Of a DNA stretch of 64,000 nucleotides, positions 49,508-56,654 are shown piece after piece (the first letter of the stretch is position 1; the number at the start of each line of letters is the position of its first letter). The notes below the pieces were generated by a model. The model was not told the origin of the DNA and did not search any database. It saw only the letters and a list, made by a program, of their open reading frames with translations. The stretch comes from Palsa-744 sp036498265. GTDB lineage: Bacteria; Actinomycetota; Thermoleophilia; Solirubrobacterales; Solirubrobacteraceae. The DNA is taken from positions 124,001 to 188,000 of the forward strand of contig DASYFT010000030.1 of NCBI GenBank assembly GCA_036498265.1. Direction: 5' to 3'. The position numbers and the translations under genes are program-made.

Positions 49508-50434
49508 TCAGGCGAGCACGGCGCCGTGCTCGAGCGCCCCCTTGACCTGCGCGTCGAGTGCGTTGAGACGAGCCAGCGCCAGTGCCTCGGGCGAGGCGAA
49601 GCGCTGACCGCCCGCCGCCTCCTGTCCGTGGTGGAGCATGACGCAGTGCTCCAGAGCCATCCTGCGCTCGGTGTCGAGCGCGGCCGGCGCGAGTCCCGCG
49701 ATCAGGCGCAGCCCGAGCTCGACGTGGCCGAGCAGCCTGCCCTCGCGGCTCCGCTCGATCTCCGCGCCGTAGGTGAACTCGCGTGTCTTTCCGAGGTCGT
49801 GGACGATGGCGGCGCCAACGAGCAGGTCGCGATCCAGGCGCGGGTGCAGGGTGCAGAGCTCGAGCGCCATCGTCGCGACGGCGACGGTGTGCTCGAGCAG
49901 CCCGCCGAGATAGGCGTGATGGGTCGAGGTTGCCCGGGCGCCGGCGGAGGGGATCGAGCAGGGCGCGCGCCGGATCTCTGCGCGCAGCTGCCGATCGCCC
50001 ATGAGCGCCTGCAGGAGGGCCTTCAGGCCGGGGTCGTACACCTCGCGCGCGAGGTGCTCGAGGAAGCCTTCCAGCTCATCCAGGTCGCGATATGCGACCG
50101 GCAGGAAGCGCGCCGGGTCCGCCGCCTCTCCATCGGCTCGCACGATTGTCCGCACCTCCACCTGGAGCTCGTCGCGAAAGCGCTCCACCCGTCCGCGAAC
50201 GCGCACCAGCTCGCCGCGCTCGAAGCGCCCGGCGAGCAGGTCTGCGTCGCGGAAGGCGCGCCCACGGATGCTGCCGGTCCTGTCGCGCAACTCGATCGTC
50301 AGGTAGGAGCTGCCCGCCCGTGAGATCTGGCGCTCCTTGCGCGTGCATGCGAACACGCCGTCGAGGTCCTCGCCCGCGCGCAGGGTGGCGATCGTCTGGA
50401 TCTCGCTGGAGCGCGGGAGGGTCACGGAGGCCAT
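49508..50434 (-). CDS. OB-fold/HD-domain 3'-5' exoribonuclease, YhaM-like
   Basis: A 308-residue protein: OB fold (about 20-105; YLTIELRDRTGSIRGRAFRD) for nucleic-acid binding, then an HD domain with HHAYLGGLLEHT (172-183) and VHDLGK (211-216). Same architecture as YhaM/CBF1, a 3'-5' exonuclease. The metal ligands look intact. ATG 50434 is used; the frame open to 50596 is antisense to the PAC2 gene. Starts only 25 nt from the divergent PAC2 gene. Confidence 0.85.
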   Translation of the reverse strand: MASVTLPRSSEIQTIATLRAGEDLDGVFACTRKERQISRAGSSYLTIELRDRTGSIRGRAFRDADLLAGRFERGELVRVRGRVERFRDELQVEVRTIVRADGEAADPARFLPVAYRDLDELEGFLEHLAREVYDPGLKALLQALMGDRQLRAEIRRAPCSIPSAGARATSTHHAYLGGLLEHTVAVATMALELCTLHPRLDRDLLVGAAIVHDLGKTREFTYGAEIERSREGRLLGHVELGLRLIAGLAPAALDTERRMALEHCVMLHHGQEAAGGQRFASPEALALARLNALDAQVKGALEHGAVLA

Positions 50435-50446
50435 CGGCGCATGATG

Positions 50447-50452
50447 TACGGT
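50447..50452 (+). promoter_or_regulatory. -10 hexamer of PAC2 gene
   Basis: TACGGT, 7 nt before ATG 50460; the alternative GTG 50451 lies within it. Confidence 0.42.
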
Positions 50453-50459
50453 GGTTCGG

Positions 50460-51332
50460 ATGCAGCCGTTCATCTGGGATCGCCGCCCCGACGGCCTCAG
50501 GGCCCCGGCGATGATCTGTGCCTTCCGCGGCTGGAACGACGCGGGCGAGGCCGCCTCCAGCGCCGTCTCCTTCCTGGCCTCGTCGCTGGACGCCACACGA
50601 TTCGCCCGGATCGACTCGGAGGAGTTCTACGACTTCCAGGCGAACCGCCCGTGCGTCAGGCTCGGCGAGGACGAGCACCGCGAGATCAGGTGGCCCTCGG
50701 TCGAGATCTTCGAGGCGCCCGCCCCGCGCGCCCCGCGCGATCTGGTCCTGGTCCAGGGCGTGGAGCCGTCCCTGCGCTGGCGCGGCTTCAGCTCTCACAT
50801 CGTCGACCTTGCCGAGGTGCTCGGGGTGCAGGTCGTGGTGTCGCTGGGAGCGTTGCTCGGCGACGTGCCACACACGCATCCGGTGGCGATGACCGGACAC
50901 GCCTCCGACCGCGCCCTCATGGAGCGGGTAGGCATCGAGCCCTCCAGCTATGAGGGGCCGACAGGGATCGTCGGAGTGCTGCACGCAGCCTGCGCCGACG
51001 CCGGCCTTCCGTCGGTGAGCCTGTGGGCGGCGGTACCGCACTACGTCGCCGCCGCTACGAATCCGAAGGCCGCGCTTGCGCTCCTGCGCAGGGTCGAAGG
51101 CCTGATCGGTGTTTCCGTGGACGTCTCGGAGCTCGAGTCCGCCGCCGCGGACTACGAGCGACAGGTTGCGCTGGCAGTGCAGAGCGATCCGGACATCCAG
51201 GCCTTCGTGGAGCGGCTCGAGCAGGCTGCGCAGAGCGAGGGGGACGCCTCCTTCGAGGACGTGCCCTCGGGAGACATGCTGGCGCGCGAATTCCAGCGGT
51301 TCCTGCGCCAGCGGGGGCGTGAGGGCACGTAG
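50460..51332 (+). CDS. PAC2-family protein
   Basis: A 290-residue PAC2 (proteasome assembly chaperone 2-like) protein. Landmarks: AMICAFRGWNDAGEAAS, LVLVQGVEPSLRWRGF, VVVSLGALLGDVPHTHPV, YEGPTGIVGVLHAACADAG, SLWAAVPHYVAAATNPKAAL. Actinobacteria have proteasomes, but the bacterial PAC2 role is not established to my knowledge. The start is set by the -10. The 3' end is part of a 24-bp tandem duplication. Confidence 0.86.
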   Translation: MQPFIWDRRPDGLRAPAMICAFRGWNDAGEAASSAVSFLASSLDATRFARIDSEEFYDFQANRPCVRLGEDEHREIRWPSVEIFEAPAPRAPRDLVLVQGVEPSLRWRGFSSHIVDLAEVLGVQVVVSLGALLGDVPHTHPVAMTGHASDRALMERVGIEPSSYEGPTGIVGVLHAACADAGLPSVSLWAAVPHYVAAATNPKAALALLRRVEGLIGVSVDVSELESAAADYERQVALAVQSDPDIQAFVERLEQAAQSEGDASFEDVPSGDMLAREFQRFLRQRGREGT

Positions 51333-51365
51333 CCGTCACCGCGTGAGGGCACCTAGCCGTCAGCG
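51318..51365. repeat. 24-bp tandem duplication across the PAC2 stop codon
   Basis: Copies at 51318-51341 and 51342-51365, each beginning CGTGAGGGCAC, differ at 2 of 24 positions. The first includes the PAC2 stop, the second the stop of the convergent nuclease gene. Confidence 0.7.
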
Positions 51366-53138
51366 CTCGGCGGCCGGGCAGACGATGCGGTAGTCGCAGA
51401 TCGAGCAGGCCGCCTGGCTTGGGGTGGGCTCGAAGGCCTGGGCGAGGATGCCGTCGCCGACCTCGAGGACGATGTCCTTGACCGAGTCCGCGTCGCGGTC
51501 GGTGCGGGGCACCGGCACCTTGAGGTCGTCCAGCACGTAGTAGTAGGCCTGACGCGACGACTCGAGCTGCCAGTCTTCGCGGGCGGCCAGCGCATAGAGG
51601 GACAGCTGCACATCATCCGCCAGCTGCTCCGCCGTCTTCGGGCGTGAGGTCTTGTAGTCGATCAGCTCGTACTGCTCGCCCGATCCCTCGGCGAGCCGGT
51701 CCACACGGTCGACGCGTCCCCGCAGGTGGTGGAGCCCGAGACGGAAGTCGAACTGGCGCTCGAACCACACCGGATCGGCATCCTGCTCGTGCAGGCGCGC
51801 GTGGTAGAGCCTCAGCGCCGCTGCCGCCTTCTCGCGCAGCTCCCTTTCCGCGTCGCCGTCGCCGAGCCCGCTGCGTCGCCAGCCGGCGTCGAGCAGCTCG
51901 AGCATCTGCGTGAGCGTCACACCCCCGTCGGAGTGGAAGCGCTCGAGCACCTGGTGGACGACGATCCCGAACCGCTGACCCACGGTCTGCTCGGTGGGGA
52001 TCCGGAGGACGCGGGCGAACTTGTAGCGCAGTGGACAGCTGCGGTACGTCTGGATGTCAGATGCCGACAGGGCCAGGCCGATCCCCTTTCGGGGGAGGAA
52101 CGGTCCGAGCGAGTGCTGCTCACGCGGCGCCAGGGCCTGCGCGCGGGCGTGCGCGTCGCCGTCGACCGCGAGCAGGGTGTCGTCGAGCGGCGAGCTCAGC
52201 AGGACCTCGCGCTGCAGCGGGGTGGTCGCCGCGAGCAGGCGGGCGTTCACGTCCGCAAGTGCCTCCGCGAGGCCCTGCCCGTCCGGACGCTGGAGCAGCG
52301 CCGAGAGCTTGAGCAGCTCGAGATAGCGCACGACGCCGTGGGAGATGTCGAGATCGGTATCGAGCCGAAGCTCGCCGAGCCGGCCGCCGATGCGCGCCAC
52401 GCCGGCCAGGACCTCCTCGCGCAGCAGATGGAGCATCGCCTCAAGGTCACCACTGGATACATCGGCCGCCGCCACGGACGGCTCGATCCCCTCCCCGTCG
52501 GCGAGTCCGGACGGGGCGTGGGCGGTTGCGGCGATGTCGCCGGCCGTGTACGGCGGCGGGCTCCCGGCCTTGTGCTGCGGCGCCTGCGCCTCGCCCTCCG
52601 GCACGACCGCGGCCAGGTGGCGCACGAGCTCGCCGATGCTCGACTCCGGCCTGCGTCGCACGAACTCCCCGGCGAGCGCGCGCAGCCGTTCGAGGCTGGC
52701 CTGCTGCTCGGCGGCATCCGCGGGCGCCAGCAGACGTCTCCGGCGCACGCCGAGCCGTTCGATCAGACGGCCGACCAGCAAGTCCGGCGCGACGGTGTGG
52801 AGATCGGCTGCGGCGCTTCGGTGAAGCTCCACGAAGCGCTGGATGCGCTCCCTTGCCTCCGGTGGCACCTGCGGCGACTCGGTGGCCGCCGCAACGCCGA
52901 GAACCAGGTCCAGCTTGCGACGGCGGGCGACCTGAATCACCCGCGCCAGCTCGACCTGGCGCAGCTCGATCGGAGGCCGTCCCAGCGCCCTCACCACGGC
53001 GGCCGCGTCCTGCGGGTCGACGAGCAGGCGCAGCCAGGCAAGGACGTCGCGCACCTCGGCGCGCTTCAGGAAGGAGCCCTGCTGCTCCGCGACGGCCGGG
53101 CCTTCCGGCGGCGCTGGCGCGATTCTCGACCCGGACAC
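51360..53138 (-). CDS. UvrD/AdnB-derived protein: Fe-S PD-(D/E)XK nuclease without helicase core
   Basis: About 592 residues. The N-terminus picks up in the middle of a UvrD-like helicase (KRAEVRDVLAWLRLLVDP, a 2B-domain entry). No Walker A or DExQ box exists upstream, and the late helicase motifs are not visible. The C-terminal nuclease is complete: CPLRYKFARVL, RVDRVDRL, ELIDYKTSRP and CSICDYRIVCP, which form the catalytic Asp-Lys site and the [4Fe-4S] cluster of AdnB/AddB nucleases. A divergent gene sits 47 nt upstream, so the helicase half is truly absent here. Start codon GTG 53138 is tentative. Confidence 0.72.
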   Translation of the reverse strand: MSGSRIAPAPPEGPAVAEQQGSFLKRAEVRDVLAWLRLLVDPQDAAAVVRALGRPPIELRQVELARVIQVARRRKLDLVLGVAAATESPQVPPEARERIQRFVELHRSAAADLHTVAPDLLVGRLIERLGVRRRRLLAPADAAEQQASLERLRALAGEFVRRRPESSIGELVRHLAAVVPEGEAQAPQHKAGSPPPYTAGDIAATAHAPSGLADGEGIEPSVAAADVSSGDLEAMLHLLREEVLAGVARIGGRLGELRLDTDLDISHGVVRYLELLKLSALLQRPDGQGLAEALADVNARLLAATTPLQREVLLSSPLDDTLLAVDGDAHARAQALAPREQHSLGPFLPRKGIGLALSASDIQTYRSCPLRYKFARVLRIPTEQTVGQRFGIVVHQVLERFHSDGGVTLTQMLELLDAGWRRSGLGDGDAERELREKAAAALRLYHARLHEQDADPVWFERQFDFRLGLHHLRGRVDRVDRLAEGSGEQYELIDYKTSRPKTAEQLADDVQLSLYALAAREDWQLESSRQAYYYVLDDLKVPVPRTDRDADSVKDIVLEVGDGILAQAFEPTPSQAACSICDYRIVCPAAER

Positions 53139-53173
53139 GCTCCCAGGATACGGGCACGAGGCCCCCGCATGGC

Positions 53174-53179
53174 TACGCT
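53174..53179 (+). promoter_or_regulatory. -10 hexamer of metallopeptidase gene
   Basis: TACGCT, 6 nt before GTG 53186. Confidence 0.4.
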
Positions 53180-53185
53180 CTCTTG

Positions 53186-54319
53186 GTGGACGTGATCGAT
53201 TGGGGCGCAGCCCAGAGGATCGGCGAGTTGATCGCCGGCTCGCCCCCGTACGGAGGCGTATCGGCCTCATCGGTCGAGCCCGTGGCGCGCGACTTCGCCG
53301 GCCGTGTGAGCGAGTACAGCGGCCTTCCGATGCCGGCGGAGCTGCCGGCCCTCGAGGCGGTCGATCGCCCGACCTGGATTGCGGCCAACCTCGAGACGAT
53401 GCGACCGCTGCTTGCGACGCTCACCGACCGCATGGACGACGAGACGGGCCGCCTGGCAGGACCGCTGCTCGGCCCTCTGCGCTCGGCCTCGGGTCTGCTG
53501 CTCGGCGCCCAGGTGGGCGCGCTGACGGGGATGCTCTCCCAGCGCGTGCTGGGCCAGTACGACCTCGCGCTGCTGGACTCCTCGGTGCCACCCCGGTTGC
53601 TGCTGGTCGCCCCCAACCTCGCCGAGGCGGCGCGCAACCTGGGCGTGGATCGGGACGAGCTCGTCCTGTGGGTCACGATCCACGAGATAACCCACGCCGT
53701 CCAGTTCTCGGGAGCGCCGTGGCTACGCGACCACCTCGGGTCGCTGCTCAAGGAGCTCGTGGACAGGTTGCAGGTGAGCATCGGCGGGCGCTCGGAGCCC
53801 GATGACCCAGCCTCCTCCGGTGGCGCCCGGCGTCCGAGGCTCCCCGATGGCGCGGAGCTGCGCGAGATGCTCGACCGTGCACGGCAGGGCCAGCTGCTGC
53901 GGCTGACGCTCGGCGAGGACCGCTGGCGACTGGTCGAGCAGATGCAGTCGGCGATGTCGCTGATCGAGGGCCACGCCGAGCACACGATGGACGCCGTAGG
54001 GGCCGAGGTGCTGCCCTCGCTTCCGCGACTGCGCGCGGCGATGAACCGGCGGCGCGCCGGACGGGGACTTCCCTGGCGGGTGCTCGAGCGTCTGCTCGGG
54101 CTGGAGCTCAAGCTGCGCCAGTACGAGATCGGCCGCCGGTTCTGCGACGAGGTCGTCCGCGAGGGCGGCCCCGAGCTGCTGGCGCTTGCCTGGCGTGGCC
54201 CGGACGCGCTGCCGAGCACGGCCGAGCTCGAGCGCCCGGCGGAGTGGGTCTCCCGCGTGCGCAGCGATCCCTCGGGCGGGTCGCTCGAGCGAACGCATGT
54301 TCCTCCTGTTACAAGCTGA
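53186..54319 (+). CDS. Zinc-dependent metallopeptidase, DUF2342-type
   Basis: A 377-residue actinobacterial protein with the zincin motif HEITH (166-170) in LWVTIHEITHAVQFSG and a downstream Glu in IEGHAEHTMD as third ligand. Other marks: DVIDWGAAQRIGELI at the N-terminus and LELKLRQYEIGRRFC. This family (DUF2342, sometimes annotated as F420-biosynthesis associated) is conserved in actinobacteria; its substrate is not known to me. No signal peptide, so cytoplasmic. The GTG start follows a -10 by 6 nt. Confidence 0.88.
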   Translation: MDVIDWGAAQRIGELIAGSPPYGGVSASSVEPVARDFAGRVSEYSGLPMPAELPALEAVDRPTWIAANLETMRPLLATLTDRMDDETGRLAGPLLGPLRSASGLLLGAQVGALTGMLSQRVLGQYDLALLDSSVPPRLLLVAPNLAEAARNLGVDRDELVLWVTIHEITHAVQFSGAPWLRDHLGSLLKELVDRLQVSIGGRSEPDDPASSGGARRPRLPDGAELREMLDRARQGQLLRLTLGEDRWRLVEQMQSAMSLIEGHAEHTMDAVGAEVLPSLPRLRAAMNRRRAGRGLPWRVLERLLGLELKLRQYEIGRRFCDEVVREGGPELLALAWRGPDALPSTAELERPAEWVSRVRSDPSGGSLERTHVPPVTS

Positions 54320-54400
54320 TCTGCTGCGCGGCCCCTGATTACAGGGATTTCACGCCGTGCTAGGATCGACGTGTAACGATCTCTCTTGCTCGGGGTTACA
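54307..54400. promoter_or_regulatory. TTACA boxes and -10 upstream of histone-like gene
   Basis: TGTAAC (54372-54377) and GTTACA (54395-54400) form an inverted repeat 17 nt apart. Further TTACA copies lie in TGTTACA (54307-54313) and GATTACA (54337-54343). A -10 candidate TAGGAT is at 54361-54366 with ATTACA 17 nt before it in the -35 place. The arrangement looks like an operator set around the promoter of the basic protein, leaving a leader of about 130 nt. Confidence 0.4.
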
Positions 54401-54502
54401 AACATGTGTTCGCTGGGAAGCATCAGCGAGGAACTCTGAAAGCAAGCAATCCCGCAGCCGCTCCTAACGGCGGACGAAGGAAGAACAGGAGATTCGGTCT
54501 AA

Positions 54503-55084
54503 ATGGCAACTCCCACCACCACTTCACCCAGCCGGTCGAAAGGGCGAGCCAAAGCCGCTCGCAAACCGGCGTCGAGCAAAGCGTCCTCGAGTCGCCGCAG
54601 CGCTTCACCTGCGCGTGGCAGCACGCGGGCGAAAGCGACCCGCGCCAAGGCGGCCCGCACACGGGCCACCCACCAGACGGAGGCGGCGCTGCGTCAGACC
54701 CGGACCGCAACGCGTGACACGGCGGACGTGTTCGGCGACTACGCCGAGCGTGCCGTGCTGATCCCGGTCGGAGCCGCGCTGATCGCGCGCGACCGGGTCG
54801 TCTCGACGGTCAGCGACACGATCTCGAGCTACTCCTCGCCCACCAAAGCCCAGGCGCAGCTGCGGCGCTTCGAGCGGCGCGGCGTCACCGCCCGCAACCG
54901 GCTCGAGCGCGAGGTGCGCAAAGCGCGTGTGCGGTTCGAGCGTGAACTCCGCCAGCGCCGGCGCGAGATCGAGAAGACGGTAGAGGCGCGTCGCGAGGCC
55001 GTCGCCAAGAACGGATCCGATCTGGCCAACCGCGTGCCGGATCTGGCCAACCGCGTCCAGGAGCGCGTCCTCAGCCTGGTCTGA
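54503..55084 (+). CDS. Basic histone H1-like/phasin-like protein
   Basis: A 193-residue, very basic protein. Residues 1-60 are Ala/Lys/Arg/Ser/Thr-rich like histone H1 tails or the HBHA tail (KGRAKAARKPASSKASSSRR; KATRAKAARTRATHQ). Residues 60-190 are a long helix with coiled-coil character (NRLEREVRKARVRFERELRQ; RREIEKTVEARREAVA) and end with a short repeat, DLANRVPDLANRV. AGGAG lies 10 nt before the ATG. Could package DNA, coat polyester granules or bind the envelope; sequence alone does not decide. Confidence 0.72.
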   Translation: MATPTTTSPSRSKGRAKAARKPASSKASSSRRSASPARGSTRAKATRAKAARTRATHQTEAALRQTRTATRDTADVFGDYAERAVLIPVGAALIARDRVVSTVSDTISSYSSPTKAQAQLRRFERRGVTARNRLEREVRKARVRFERELRQRRREIEKTVEARREAVAKNGSDLANRVPDLANRVQERVLSLV

Positions 55085-55154
55085 ACCCCCACCTTCCCCC
55101 GACCCGGCTCGGAGAGGCCGGGCGGCCGCCGCCGCACGCGGCCACCGGGGCAGT

Positions 55155-55180
55155 CTGCCGGCCTCATATCCCGCCGGCAG
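55155..55180 (+). terminator. Hairpin after histone-like gene
   Basis: Perfect 8-bp inverted repeat CTGCCGGC / GCCGGCAG with a 10-nt loop, about 70 nt after the stop. Confidence 0.4.
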
Positions 55181-55203
55181 TAGTAGCACCCTCTCCTCCC
55201 CTC

Positions 55204-55235
55204 GACCCGCGGGCGGCTCCCACCGTCCGCGGGTC
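55204..55235 (+). terminator. Second hairpin before mrp
   Basis: Perfect 9-bp stem GACCCGCGG / CCGCGGGTC, then ACTTT. Best rho-independent terminator candidate of this gap; the remainder of 55085-55322 shows no gene. Confidence 0.5.
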
Positions 55236-55310
55236 ACTTTAACGGGCCCTCTGTTCAAGGGGGTCCTACGGGAAAGAGGCGTAGGCGCCGGGCGCGGCTC
55301 CCCGGTTTGC

Positions 55311-55316
55311 CACAAT
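55311..55316 (+). promoter_or_regulatory. -10 hexamer of mrp
   Basis: CACAAT, 6 nt before GTG 55323. Confidence 0.4.
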
Positions 55317-55322
55317 GGGCGT

Positions 55323-56480
55323 GTGATCGACAGGAACGAGATCCGCGGGGCGCTCGAGGCGGTCATAGACCCTGAGCTGCACCGCTCGATCGTCGAGCTC
55401 GACATGGTGCGCTCGATCGAGGCCGGCGCCAACGGCGTGGTCGACGTGACCGTGTCGCTGACCACCCCCGGGTGCCCGATCAAGGGACATTTCCAGAGCG
55501 CCGTCGCAACCGCTGTCTCCGCGGTCGAGGGAGTGGCGCATGTCAACGTGTACTTCGACGTGCTCGACGACGCGCAGAAGGCGGCGCTGCAGCAGAAGCT
55601 GGGACGGGCGAGCCTACCTGCGGGCGCTCTTGCGCAGGTCAGCAACGTGATCTGCGTCGGCTCTGGCAAGGGAGGCGTCGGCAAGTCGACGTTGACGGCG
55701 AATCTCGCCGCGGCGCTGACGGGTGATGGAAAGCGCGTGGGCGTCCTCGACGCGGACGTCTGGGGCTACTCGATCCCGCGCATGTACGGCCTCGGATCGA
55801 CCCGCCCGCCGGTCTCGCCGCAGCGCAAGATCATCCCGCTGGAGGCGCATGGGGTGAAGGTGATGTCGATCGGCTTCTTCGTGGAGGAGGACTCCGCCGT
55901 CGTGTGGCGTGGCCCGATGCTCCACAAGGCCCTGACCCAGTTCCTCCAGGACGTCGAATGGGGTGCGCTCGACTACCTGCTGGTCGACCTGCCGCCGGGT
56001 ACCGGCGACGTGTCGATGACGCTCGCCCAGCTGCTGCCGCAGGCGCAGTTCGTGATCGTCACGACGCCCCAGCAGACCGCTCAGAAAGTGGCCCGTCGCG
56101 CCGCCCAGATGGCGCACAAGGTCTCGCTCGAGATCGGCGGTGTGATCGAGAACATGTCGAGCTTCACGACACCGTCCGGTGAGCGGTTCGCCATCTTCGG
56201 AGAGGGCGGCGGCAACGAGCTCGCCGAGGAGCTCGACGTGCCGCTGCTCGGCCGCGTGCCGCTGACCATGCCGCTGCGCGCGCAGTCCGACGAGGGAGTT
56301 CCGCTGGTGATCGAGCGCCCCGACGATCCGGCCGCACAGGCGATCCACCAGATCGCGCGCGGGCTGATCGCGATCTCGCCGGTTGAGCTGCCGGTGCTGC
56401 CGCTCGTCGAGGCCGGTGCCGCGGCGTCCGAGCCCACGGCGGGCCCCAAACCCGTGGGCATGTCGTTGCCGATGGCCTGA
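55323..56480 (+). CDS. mrp: Mrp/ApbC-family Fe-S carrier ATPase
   Basis: A 385-residue P-loop protein that carries or delivers Fe-S clusters. N-terminal MIP18/DUF59 domain (1-90; VIDPELHRSIVELDMVRS, TTPGCPIKGHF) then the ATPase with deviant Walker A GKGGVGKST, DADVWGYSIPRM and DLPPGTGDVSMTL. The CxxC that binds the bridging cluster in many Mrp/Nbp35 proteins is missing: IENMSSFTTPSGERFAIFG has no Cys. Actinobacterial homologues may share this loss. Cluster binding may then rely on the N-terminal domain. GTG start near a -10. Confidence 0.92.
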   Translation: MIDRNEIRGALEAVIDPELHRSIVELDMVRSIEAGANGVVDVTVSLTTPGCPIKGHFQSAVATAVSAVEGVAHVNVYFDVLDDAQKAALQQKLGRASLPAGALAQVSNVICVGSGKGGVGKSTLTANLAAALTGDGKRVGVLDADVWGYSIPRMYGLGSTRPPVSPQRKIIPLEAHGVKVMSIGFFVEEDSAVVWRGPMLHKALTQFLQDVEWGALDYLLVDLPPGTGDVSMTLAQLLPQAQFVIVTTPQQTAQKVARRAAQMAHKVSLEIGGVIENMSSFTTPSGERFAIFGEGGGNELAEELDVPLLGRVPLTMPLRAQSDEGVPLVIERPDDPAAQAIHQIARGLIAISPVELPVLPLVEAGAAASEPTAGPKPVGMSLPMA

Positions 56481-56614
56481 GCGCGGGCCTCGAGCGCACA
56501 GCGACATGCCCTGAGGGCTCCGGCGGCGGGCCGCACCGGCCCGTGAGCGCACGGGCCCGTGACAGGGGCCCCCGGCCGGCGGCCTCGAGCGGGCTCAGCC
56601 CGCATCCCGGCCGC

Positions 56615-56643
56615 TTGAACAAGCGTCTACCAGCTGAGAGGAT
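56615..56643 (+). promoter_or_regulatory. Promoter of the lysS-kam operon
   Basis: TTGAAC (56615-56620) and GAGGAT (56638-56643) with a 17-nt spacer, 11 nt before the lysS ATG. The 56481-56654 gap also contains GC-rich hairpins (CGGGCC...GGCCCG) that may end the mrp transcript. Confidence 0.45.
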
Positions 56644-56654
56644 CGTCTTCGAAT

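Noticed and set aside
53139..53270. Upstream extension of the nuclease to include a helicase core
   Set aside because: The region covers the start of the divergent metallopeptidase and holds no Walker motif.
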